DNA from: Paracoccaceae bacterium | Lineage (GTDB): Bacteria > Pseudomonadota > Alphaproteobacteria > Rhizobiales > Stappiaceae | Length of the DNA stretch: 61,658 nt | NCBI GenBank assembly: GCA_002709505.1 | Contig: PARB01000025.1 | Span: 1-61,658, forward strand | Direction of reading: 5' to 3' | In this document: positions 16,791 to 24,688 of the stretch, piece after piece | Layout: every line of letters starts with the position of its first letter | Position numbering within the stretch: the first letter of the stretch is position 1 | Notes under the pieces: model-generated | Told to the model about the DNA's origin: nothing | The model's database searches: none | The model's input: only the letters and a program-made list of their open reading frames with translations | Program-made: the position numbers and the translations under genes

Positions 16791-19604
16791 TCACGCCGCT
16801 CCAAGGCGCAGCTTGCGCCGCTTCGCCGGCTCGTCGCCGGCCTCCGCTTCCACCGCCTCGCGCAAACGGTCCCGGATCAGTTCCTGACGACCGATGTTGC
16901 CGACCTTCTGGCCGGTCAGATCGGTGACATAGAAGACATCGACCGCGCGCTCGCCGAAGGTCGCGATATGAGCGGAATTGATGTTGAGATTCAACGCCGA
17001 AATTGCGCGTGTCAGATCATAGAGCAGGCCCGGACGATCCAGGCCTGAAATCTCCAGCACCGTGTGGCGGTTCGACCAGGAATTGTTGACCAGCACCTCG
17101 GCCTCGACCCGGAACGGCTTGGCCCGCGAGCGGGCCGCCGCCTTGTTCGCGACCTTCTCGGGCAGCTTCTCCTGGCCACGCAAGGCCTGCTCGATCAGAC
17201 GGCAGATGCGCTCGCCGCGGCGCAGCTCGTCCGCATCGTCCGGCAACTCCCGGGACATGAAGATCGTATCCAGCGCGAAGCCGTCGGTGGTGGTGTCGAT
17301 CTGCGCGTCGACGATATTCGCGCCCGCGACGAAACAGGCGCCGGCAATGGTGGAGAGGAGTTTCGGGTGATCGGCCGCCAGCACCGTGATCTCGGTGACC
17401 TCCTCGAACGTATGCGGCACGACCCGGGAGGAAAACCCGGTCTTGCTCGCATCGGCCTCTCGGATCATGCGCGCGTCGGCGATCTTGCGGTCCAGCGGCA
17501 CCCGCAGCCAATAGGCCGGATAATGGCGCTCGAGATAGGCCTTGCGTGCCTCCGCGGGCCAGTCCGGCAAGGCTTCGGCGAGTTCGGCCTTGGCGGCGGC
17601 GACGCGCTGGTCGTGCGGCAGCAGGCTGTGGCCGCCGGTCAGCAGCGGCTCGCATTCATAGTAGAGCGTGCGCAGCAGCTGGCCCTTCCAGCCGTTGAAG
17701 ACATTGGGGCCGACGGCGCGGATGTCGGCGACGGTGAGGATCAGCAGCAGCTTCAACCGCTCTAGGCTCTGCACCTCGCGGGCAAAATCCTCGATGGTCT
17801 TGCGGTCCGCGAGATCGCGCGACTGGGCGGTCGTGCTCATGTCGAGATGGTGCTCGACGAGCCAGGCAACCGTGTCGGTTTCCGAGGACGACAGGCCGAG
17901 GCGCGGACACAGCCGCCGGGCGATGCGCGCGCCGGCGATGGAATGGTCCTCGGGGCGTCCCTTGGCGATGTCGTGCAGCAGCATCGCCACGAAAAGCACC
18001 TTGCGGTTCTGGATCGACTTGATCAGGTCGGTGGAGAGCGGATGATCGTCACCCGCCTCCCCGCGCTCGATCTCGCCAAGCACGCCGATCGAGCGCAACA
18101 GGTGCTCATCGACGGTGTAATGGTGGTACATGCTGAACTGCATCATCGCCACGACCTTGCCGAAATCCGGCAGGAAGCGGCCGAGCACGCCGACCTCATT
18201 CATCTTGCGCAGGATGGTCTCGGGGTCGCTGCGCGAGGTCAGCACCTGCAGGAACAGCCGGTTGGCCTCCGCGTCCTCGCGCACCGCCGCGTTGATCAGC
18301 TTCAGCGAGCGCCGCACCTTTTTCAGAAGCTCCGGATGCAGCATGACCGAATGCCGGTCGGCGATGGCGAACAGGCGAATGAGGTTGACCGGATCCTTCT
18401 CGAAGACGCCGTCACCGGCCAGGTTCAGCCGCCCGTTTTCAATGACGAAATCCGGATGACCGGAGAGCACGCGACGCTTGTGCCGACCGGTGAGCTGGCC
18501 GATCAGCCGCGACAGCGGCTGCGGCTGCTTGGCATGCTGTTCTTCCAGCGCGGCACAGAAGATCCGGGTCAGATCGCCGACATCCTTGGCGACGAGGAAA
18601 TAGTGCTTCATGAAGCGCTCGACGTCCTTCATCCCCGGATGCTGGGTGTAGCCGAGGCGGATGGCGATCTCGCGCTGCACGTCGAAGGACAGGCGCTCTT
18701 CCGGACGCCCGGTGAGGAAATGCAGGTGGCAGCGCACCGCCCAGAGGAAATCCTCGCCCTTCCGGAAGCGGTTGAGGTCCGCGCGGGAGAACACGCCAGC
18801 CTTCACCAGCCCGGAGCCGGAGCGCACGCGGTAGAAATATTTCGAGATCCAGAACAGCGTGTTGAGATCGCGCAGGCCGCCCTTGCCCTCCTTGACGTTG
18901 GGCTCCACCAGATAGCGCGAGGTGCCCTGCCGGCGGTGGCGCGCGTCGCGTTCGGCAAGCTTTGCGGCGATGAACTCCGGCCCTGTGCCAGCGACGACGT
19001 CCTTGTCGAAGCGGCTGACCAGGTCATCGTAGAGATCCGTGTCGCCCCACACGTGCCGGGCTTCCAGAATGGCCGTGCGAATGGTCATGTCGGTCTTCGA
19101 CAGCCGCAGGCATTCCTCCACGTTGCGGGTAGCATGGCCGACCTTCAGGCCGAGATCCCAGAGCATGTAGAGAATGTATTCGACGATCTGCTCGCCCCAG
19201 GGGGTCTGCTTGTAGGGCAGCAGGAACAGGAGATCGACGTCGGATCCGGGCGCAAGCGTGCCGCGCCCGTAGCCGCCGACGGCCACCACCGACATGCGCT
19301 CGGCCGCCGACGGGTTCTTCGCCCGGTAGACGTGGTAGATGGCAAAATCGTAGATCACGCGCAGGATCTCGTCCTGCACATGGCTGAGCCGGGCCGCGCA
19401 CAGGGTTCCGCCGCCGTCCTCGAACAGCCGCTCCTCCACGATCTTGCGCGCGCTGCGCATCGCCTCCTTGAGGCGGCCGAGCACCTGGGTGCGGATCGCC
19501 GGATCCGAGCCGTCGCCATCGGACCTGGCCGTCAGGGCGGTCAATTCCTCGCGCAGCGCGGTGGAATCGATGAGTCCGGCGAACGCCTCCACTGACTTGC
19601 TCAT
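16791..19604 (-). CDS. glnD: Bifunctional [protein-PII] uridylyltransferase/uridylyl-removing enzyme
   Basis: The 937-residue nitrogen sensor modifies PII proteins in response to glutamine. The nucleotidyltransferase motif GGYGRGTLAPGSDVDLLFL (about 110-128) has both Asp of the catalytic DxD. The HD domain shows MLLHDIAKGRPEDHS in the middle. Two ACT domains at the C-terminus (EITVLAADHPKLLSTIAG and LEISGLDRPGLLYDLTRA) bind glutamine. The length is normal for alphaproteobacterial GlnD. It precedes murJ on the same strand. Confidence 0.96.
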   Translation of the reverse strand: MSKSVEAFAGLIDSTALREELTALTARSDGDGSDPAIRTQVLGRLKEAMRSARKIVEERLFEDGGGTLCAARLSHVQDEILRVIYDFAIYHVYRAKNPSAAERMSVVAVGGYGRGTLAPGSDVDLLFLLPYKQTPWGEQIVEYILYMLWDLGLKVGHATRNVEECLRLSKTDMTIRTAILEARHVWGDTDLYDDLVSRFDKDVVAGTGPEFIAAKLAERDARHRRQGTSRYLVEPNVKEGKGGLRDLNTLFWISKYFYRVRSGSGLVKAGVFSRADLNRFRKGEDFLWAVRCHLHFLTGRPEERLSFDVQREIAIRLGYTQHPGMKDVERFMKHYFLVAKDVGDLTRIFCAALEEQHAKQPQPLSRLIGQLTGRHKRRVLSGHPDFVIENGRLNLAGDGVFEKDPVNLIRLFAIADRHSVMLHPELLKKVRRSLKLINAAVREDAEANRLFLQVLTSRSDPETILRKMNEVGVLGRFLPDFGKVVAMMQFSMYHHYTVDEHLLRSIGVLGEIERGEAGDDHPLSTDLIKSIQNRKVLFVAMLLHDIAKGRPEDHSIAGARIARRLCPRLGLSSSETDTVAWLVEHHLDMSTTAQSRDLADRKTIEDFAREVQSLERLKLLLILTVADIRAVGPNVFNGWKGQLLRTLYYECEPLLTGGHSLLPHDQRVAAAKAELAEALPDWPAEARKAYLERHYPAYWLRVPLDRKIADARMIREADASKTGFSSRVVPHTFEEVTEITVLAADHPKLLSTIAGACFVAGANIVDAQIDTTTDGFALDTIFMSRELPDDADELRRGERICRLIEQALRGQEKLPEKVANKAAARSRAKPFRVEAEVLVNNSWSNRHTVLEISGLDRPGLLYDLTRAISALNLNINSAHIATFGERAVDVFYVTDLTGQKVGNIGRQELIRDRLREAVEAEAGDEPAKRRKLRLGAA

Positions 19605-19692
19605 GATCTCGGTTCGGTCCTTCGCATTCGGGAATGACGATTTTGCATGACCCTAAGTGCTGGCCGGGATCGGGTCGAGTCCGGGCTGGCGG

Positions 19693-20064
19693 TCAAACGC
19701 CGTCGCGTGCCGCGGCGGCCTTGAGCTGGTGCAAGAGATGCGCCAGGCTCTCGCGCGAGAGCCCGGAAATCTTGGCGGCGAGAACATTGGCAAGCTCGGT
19801 TGCCTCCGGTTCCAGCCCGCCCGTGTCGATGGAAATTTTCGGATCAGACAGTTCGGCCAGCCGCTGCAGCTCTTCCGCCTCGTCCCAGATGACGTTGAAG
19901 AAGGCGATGATGCGCTGAACCATGAACCACGTCGGCCGGCCGCGCTTGCCGTGTTCCAGCGCCGACAGATAGGCGGGCGACACCGACAGCGCCTCCGCCA
20001 TCTGGGACAGGGTGATCCCCCGCTTCTTGCGGTGTTCGCGCACCCGCGCGCCGAAGGGCGTCAT
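19693..20064 (-). CDS. XRE-family helix-turn-helix protein
   Basis: The 123-residue protein has an N-terminal XRE/Cro HTH (about residues 5-60, with ITLSQMAEALSVSPAYLSAL) followed by LEHGKRGRP and a helical C-terminal tail of unknown function. ATG 20064 overlaps the Smr gene's stop by four bases (ATGA). It is the last gene of the Tim44-MltA-Smr-HTH string. The target of the regulator is unknown. Confidence 0.88.
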   Translation of the reverse strand: MTPFGARVREHRKKRGITLSQMAEALSVSPAYLSALEHGKRGRPTWFMVQRIIAFFNVIWDEAEELQRLAELSDPKISIDTGGLEPEATELANVLAAKISGLSRESLAHLLHQLKAAAARDGV

Positions 20065-20648
20065 GTCCGCCCCCGTCCGGGTTTGCGCACCCGCACATAG
20101 AGCGCCCCGCCGCCGCCGTGGCCGGCATGAGCCTCCTCGAAGCCGACGACCAGCGGGCGGAACTCGGCAAAGGACAGCCACTGCGGCACCACGCGGCGCA
20201 AGATGCCGCGGCCATCCGCGGACAGGCTGCCGCCCGGGCCACCCTTGCCGGTGATCACCAGAACCAGCGAGCAGCCTTGCGCCTGTGCCTGGGAGAGAAA
20301 GCCGCGCAGGCGCACATGGGCTTCCGCCTGGGTCAAGCCATGCAGGTCGATACGGGCGTCAATGGCGCGGGTGCCGCGGGCAAGCTTGCGCCTCTGGCGG
20401 GGTTCCAGCGGGGCGAGGGGGGCAAGCGACGGAGGAGACGGCGGGGATTTCGGACGCATGCTCGCGACCGCGCGGGGGGCGGGCGGCGGCTTGCTCCCGG
20501 CAACCGGAGGCGGCGGCGGCGCCTCTTCGGCCGGCACGGGTTTTACCCGGCGCGATGGCTCCAGCGGCGTCACATCCGCCGTTACCTGCGCCCAGAGCCT
20601 GCGCTCGTCCGGAGAAGGCTGCCGTGCCCGCCGGCGCCGTCCGGTCAT
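20061..20648 (-). CDS. Smr/MutS2 C-terminal domain protein
   Basis: The 195-residue protein has a basic, proline- and alanine-rich N-terminal half that looks disordered. A C-terminal Smr domain (about 105-190) follows, with the hallmark IDLHGLTQAEAHVRLRGFL and LVLVITGKGGPGG motifs. Smr domains are nucleases or nucleic-acid binders; the cellular role of these free-standing alphaproteobacterial proteins is not settled. It overlaps mltA and the HTH gene by four bases each. Confidence 0.92.
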   Translation of the reverse strand: MTGRRRRARQPSPDERRLWAQVTADVTPLEPSRRVKPVPAEEAPPPPPVAGSKPPPAPRAVASMRPKSPPSPPSLAPLAPLEPRQRRKLARGTRAIDARIDLHGLTQAEAHVRLRGFLSQAQAQGCSLVLVITGKGGPGGSLSADGRGILRRVVPQWLSFAEFRPLVVGFEEAHAGHGGGGALYVRVRKPGRGRT

Positions 20649-21871
20649 GGTCGCGGCTCCGTTTCGCCCGGCTGCTCACGCGGCACAAGCACGATCATCG
20701 CGGCCTCATGCTGGACGCCACCGGCCGCGCGCCCGGCCGCCTCTCCGGTGCCGAAAAAGATGTCGCCGCGCGCCGGGCCGACGATTGCCGACCCGGTGTC
20801 CTCCGCGATCATCAGCCGGCGAAATCTCCTCTCCTGCCCGTCCGCAAGCGCCGGCAAGGTCGCCGATACATAGACCGGCGTTCCATAGGTGTGGAGCGAC
20901 GCGTCGACCGCGAGGCTGCGACCGGCCACCAGCGGCAGGCCGGCGGCGCCGATCGGGCCGTCATCCGGGTCGAGGTCCTCGATCTCGCGAAAGAAGATAT
21001 AGGAGCGGTTGCGGCGCAGGACGCCGTCGATCTCCTGCGGGTTTTCGGCAAGCCAGTCGCGCAGGACGGACATTGTCACGGTTCCGGGCTCGGCGAGGCC
21101 GCGCTCGATCATCACCCGGCCGATGGGCGAATAGGGATGCCCGGTCTTGCCGGCATAGCCGACCCGCATGGCACCGCCGCCGGCCAGGCGAATGCGCGCC
21201 GAACCCTGCACGTGAATGTAGAAGGCGTCGACCGGGTCGGCCAGCCAGACGAGTTCCAGTCCGCGACCGTCGAGGGCACCGTCCATGATCGCACCGCGAT
21301 CCGGCGCCTCGACCAGACGTCCGGCCGCGTCCCTGAAGGCGTGGGTGAGGCCGGGCGGCAGGCCTTGCGTACCGGTCGCGTCGGACAGGGCTACGAGATT
21401 GTCCGGCTTGCGCAGGAGCGGCGTGCGGTGGGTGGCGTCGGCTTCGCGCGCGCCGGCAAACTCCGGCTCGAAATAGCCGGTCACGAACCCGCCGGCCGCG
21501 ATCCTGTGCGGCTGGAACGCGGCTTCGAAGAAGCGCCGGGCGGCATCGCTTCCGCCGGTTTCGGCCGCTGCGCGGGCCTGACCGCACAGGGCAACAAGGG
21601 CCGCGCCGGAGACGCCGAGCGCTCCGGTTTTCGGTGGATTGGCAGAGGCAGACCCGGTCCCGCAGTGGCGCAGGAACGCAGCAAGCGCGGCTGCGTGATC
21701 GTCGTCACGCCAGCCCGGAACATCGGAAAAGGATATTGCTTGCAGGGGCATGCCCGTCTCCGAAGCGCCGGCGCGGGCCGGGACCGGTCCCGCCGTCATG
21801 ACGGCGATCGCGAGACCGGCCGGCAGGGCGACCGAAAGACGGACGCGGACAGCCGAAAGGCCCACACCCAT
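20645..21871 (-). CDS. mltA: Membrane-bound lytic murein transglycosylase A
   Basis: This 408-residue transglycosylase cleaves glycan strands of peptidoglycan to 1,6-anhydro products. An N-terminal signal (LSVALPAGLAIAVMTAG) is followed by the MltA barrel (FVTGYFEPEF, DPVDAFYIHVQGSARIRL) and the 3D domain. The latter includes IAEDTGSAIVGPARGDIFFG, where the catalytic Asp is expected. No lipobox is evident, so it may be periplasmic rather than lipid-anchored. It starts four bases after the Tim44-like gene's stop. Confidence 0.94.
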   Translation of the reverse strand: MGVGLSAVRVRLSVALPAGLAIAVMTAGPVPARAGASETGMPLQAISFSDVPGWRDDDHAAALAAFLRHCGTGSASANPPKTGALGVSGAALVALCGQARAAAETGGSDAARRFFEAAFQPHRIAAGGFVTGYFEPEFAGAREADATHRTPLLRKPDNLVALSDATGTQGLPPGLTHAFRDAAGRLVEAPDRGAIMDGALDGRGLELVWLADPVDAFYIHVQGSARIRLAGGGAMRVGYAGKTGHPYSPIGRVMIERGLAEPGTVTMSVLRDWLAENPQEIDGVLRRNRSYIFFREIEDLDPDDGPIGAAGLPLVAGRSLAVDASLHTYGTPVYVSATLPALADGQERRFRRLMIAEDTGSAIVGPARGDIFFGTGEAAGRAAGGVQHEAAMIVLVPREQPGETEPRP

Positions 21872-21875
21872 TGCG

Positions 21876-22598
21876 TCAGTCGACCGATTCGGTCGCCACC
21901 AGCTTCCAGTTGGGATCGCGCGAAGTGGTGTCGCGGGCGAAGGTCCAGATGTCGGTCACATCGCTGACGGCATTGGGATCGCCGTCGACAATGGCGCCGT
22001 CCCGATCGCGCGTCGCGGAAATCAGCTCGCTGCGGAACTTCACGGTCACCTGCGCCGTGTTGCCCTTCATCGCCGCCTCGACGATATCCGCCTTGTCGAT
22101 GCCGACAAAGGTGGATTCAATGGTTTCGCCGCGCGATTCCCGATCCGAGATCGCCGCGACGAACCCGTCGTAGACATCCTTCGACAGAAGGTTCTTCAGC
22201 GTCTTGCGGTCGCCGGCGGCAAAGGCCGTGACAATCATCTCGTAGGCTGCACGCGCGCCCTGCACGAAGCTCTGCGGATCGAAGGAGCGGTCGGCGGACA
22301 GGATCTTGCGCAGCGCCTCGTTGAGGGCCGTTCCTTCCGGCGCGACCTTGTCGAGGGTCGCGGCTTCGCTTGCCTGCGACGGCCCGGAGGTCGACGCCTG
22401 TCCGGGAAGCGGAATGATGTTGTCGTCCGCCCGTGTCGACGTCTCGGCGGAATCGGCGTCCCGGTTGCGCGCGGAGTAGGGGTCAAAGGGAGGACGTTCG
22501 TGTCCCGTCCGCTTGCCCAGAACGCTCCGCAATCTCAGGAAGATCACGACCGCCAGAACCAGAAAGATGATTGTTGTGACGTCGAACATGTGACCCAT
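21876..22598 (-). CDS. Tim44/TimA-like domain protein
   Basis: The 240-residue protein has an N-terminal membrane anchor (VTTIIFLVLAVVIFLRLRSVLG) immediately followed by GKRTGHERPPFDPYS, the usual junction in alphaproteobacterial Tim44-like proteins. A Tim44-like C-terminal domain (about 110-235) follows. Mitochondrial Tim44 anchors the protein-import motor; the bacterial role is unclear. Start 22598 (MGHMFDV) or 22589 (MFDV) are both possible. It heads the operon that continues with mltA, the Smr gene and the HTH gene. Confidence 0.92.
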   Translation of the reverse strand: MGHMFDVTTIIFLVLAVVIFLRLRSVLGKRTGHERPPFDPYSARNRDADSAETSTRADDNIIPLPGQASTSGPSQASEAATLDKVAPEGTALNEALRKILSADRSFDPQSFVQGARAAYEMIVTAFAAGDRKTLKNLLSKDVYDGFVAAISDRESRGETIESTFVGIDKADIVEAAMKGNTAQVTVKFRSELISATRDRDGAIVDGDPNAVSDVTDIWTFARDTTSRDPNWKLVATESVD

Positions 22599-22952
22599 TT
22601 CGCATCCGGCCGGTTACTTTCACGAAACGTCGCAACGGCCCGTTGCAACGACGACTTGCCCAAAGCGGCGACGCGACAGGCCGAGTGGCGCTCCGCTGAC
22701 ATCCCAGACAAAGGGGTATGTAAGGTCCTCTTGAACCAACATCCAGCCTTGAGCACAAGAGCGCGTCGACGTTTTCGCCTCCCGATCACACATATTGCTC
22801 GCATTCGCGTCAATTGTTTCCTACCTCTGCGGGGAGGCCAAGGCCGGACCGGCGCGGAAAAACGCCCGCCGGCCGGCGAAAAACGCCGTCCGTGTCGCAG
22901 GGCGATCCTGCGCCGCACAGTTGATCGTCACCACACAAAACCGTGTTGAGCC
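22599..22952. other. Divergent intergenic region between the Tim44-like gene and fxsA
   Basis: No supported gene is present. The region must contain promoters for both directions. A small hairpin (CGCAGG at 22896-22901 and CCTGCG at 22907-22912) lies in the probable fxsA leader. No clear operator was recognised. Confidence 0.6.
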
Positions 22953-23489
22953 ATGCCCGTCGGACTTCTCATTCTCGTACTTCTCATCGGCATCCCGCTT
23001 CTGGAGATTGCCGTCTTTGTCGAGGTCGGCTCCGAGATCGGTGCCGTTCCGACGATCCTCCTGACCGTGCTGACGGCGCTCGCCGGCACAGTAATGCTGC
23101 GGCTGCAGGGCGTTTCGCTGCTGATGAAGATCCGCAGCGAGATGGATGCCGGCCGGGTGCCGGGATCGGACCTGGTGCAGGGCGCGCTGATCGTCGTCGC
23201 CAGCATCCTGCTGCTGATCCCGGGTTTCGTCACCGATGCGGTCGGTCTGCTGCTCTTCGTGCCGCCGCTGCGCACCGCGCTGGCCAACCTCGCGATCCGC
23301 AACGCCCGCGTCACGGTTGTGAATGCGCAAACGCGCCGCGGCGGGGCGGAAACCGTCGTGGACCTTGAAGAGGGCGAATGGTCCGACAAGCCGGGCGAGA
23401 CCTCGGGCAGCCACGCCGGCGGGACGATCCGGGTCACCGACGAGCGCGACCGGGGCGACGGGCGCTCGCCCTGGCAGGACAGGACCTGA
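22953..23489 (+). CDS. fxsA: FxsA family membrane protein
   Basis: The 178-residue protein matches FxsA, a small inner-membrane protein first known for relieving phage T7 exclusion by the F plasmid. Hydrophobic helices span about residues 3-25, 30-48 and 78-100. The conserved LIPGFVTDAVGLLLFVPP motif is present. The C-terminal tail is hydrophilic and acidic, as usual. It is divergent from the Tim44-like gene. Its normal cellular role is not established. Confidence 0.92.
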   Translation: MPVGLLILVLLIGIPLLEIAVFVEVGSEIGAVPTILLTVLTALAGTVMLRLQGVSLLMKIRSEMDAGRVPGSDLVQGALIVVASILLLIPGFVTDAVGLLLFVPPLRTALANLAIRNARVTVVNAQTRRGGAETVVDLEEGEWSDKPGETSGSHAGGTIRVTDERDRGDGRSPWQDRT

Positions 23490-23597
23490 CCGGGGCGCGA
23501 CCGATCCAGCGTTGAGATTAACCGGATATACACGCCGCGCCCCTAGCATTCCCGCGTTCAATCCGGCTGGGCGGGAACTTTACGGGAGCGGGACGAG

Positions 23598-24641
23598 ATG
23601 GCGTTCGACGGCACGCAACGGGTCGACTGGGTCGACACCGCCAAGGGATTTTGCATCATTTTCGTGGTGATGATGCATTCCACACTGGGCGTGCAGAACG
23701 CCGCCGGCGCCGAGGGCTGGCTCGGCCTTGTCGTCGAATTCGCCAGGCCGTTCCGCATGCCGGATTTCTTCATGATCTCGGGGCTTTTCCTCGCCCGGGT
23801 GATCGACCGTCCCTGGCGGACCTATCTCGACCGCAAGGTCGTCCATTTCGCCTATTTCTATGTCCTGTGGCTGACCATCCAGTTCGCCATCAAGGCGCCG
23901 ATGATGGCCGGCGAGGTGGGCTATAGTGGCGCGCTGGCGCAATATCTTCTGGCCTTCGTCCAGCCCTTCGGCACGCTGTGGTTCATCTACATGCTGCCGG
24001 TGATGTTCGTGATCACCAAGGCCCTGCATGCGACGCGCCTGCCCTGGCCGCTGGTGCTCGCCGGCGCGGCGCTGCTGCAGATCGCGCCAATCGCGACGGG
24101 ATCCGTGCTGATCGACGAATTCGCCTCGCGCTATGTGTTCTTTTACGCCGGCTACATTCTTGCCCCGCAGGCCTTCCGGCTGGCGGCCTGGGCGCAGGAT
24201 CACCTGGCACCGGCCTTCGCCGGCCTCCTTTTGTGGAGTGTCGTCAACGGCTGGCTCGTCTTCGCCGGTTACGCCGATCTTCCGGTCGTGTCGCTGGCGC
24301 TCGGGGCCGCCGGCGCGCTTGCGGTCATCCTGTTTTCCGCGAGCCTCACGCGGCTCAGCCTCAATGGTTTCCTGCGGGTCTGCGGCGAGCATTCCATCGT
24401 GATCTATCTGGCGTTCTTCTTTCCCATGGCCGCCACGCGGATCATCCTGCTCAAGACCGGGATCATCACCGACATTGGAACGATCTCCGCCCTTGTCACG
24501 GCCGCCGGCGTGATCGCGCCGCTGATCCTGTTCTGGGCGATCAGCCGCGTCAATTTCGGCCATTTCCTGTTCCGCCGTCCGGCATGGGCCCGGCTTGATG
24601 CGGACCCGCCCAGGCGCGGCGCGGCGCAAGCTGCGGAATAA
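23598..24641 (+). CDS. Acyltransferase family 3 membrane protein
   Basis: The 347-residue integral membrane protein has about ten hydrophobic helices. The N-terminal motif RVDWVDTAKGFCIIFVVMMH is typical of acyltransferase-3/OpgC-like enzymes that O-acylate exported polysaccharides or glucans; the His ending the motif is expected to be catalytic. GGGAGCGGGACGAG precedes the ATG. No polysaccharide genes are nearby, so the acceptor is unknown. polA follows 47 bases later in the same direction. Confidence 0.87.
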   Translation: MAFDGTQRVDWVDTAKGFCIIFVVMMHSTLGVQNAAGAEGWLGLVVEFARPFRMPDFFMISGLFLARVIDRPWRTYLDRKVVHFAYFYVLWLTIQFAIKAPMMAGEVGYSGALAQYLLAFVQPFGTLWFIYMLPVMFVITKALHATRLPWPLVLAGAALLQIAPIATGSVLIDEFASRYVFFYAGYILAPQAFRLAAWAQDHLAPAFAGLLLWSVVNGWLVFAGYADLPVVSLALGAAGALAVILFSASLTRLSLNGFLRVCGEHSIVIYLAFFFPMAATRIILLKTGIITDIGTISALVTAAGVIAPLILFWAISRVNFGHFLFRRPAWARLDADPPRRGAAQAAE

Positions 24642-24688
24642 GCCACAAAACGGCGCGAGCGGGCTTTCCTCGCCGCGCCAACGCGGGC

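Noticed and set aside
17847..19595. Long antisense open frame (582 codons) opposite glnD
   Set aside because: Composition is typical of a GC-driven shadow frame, with no domain and no ribosome site; glnD is complete.
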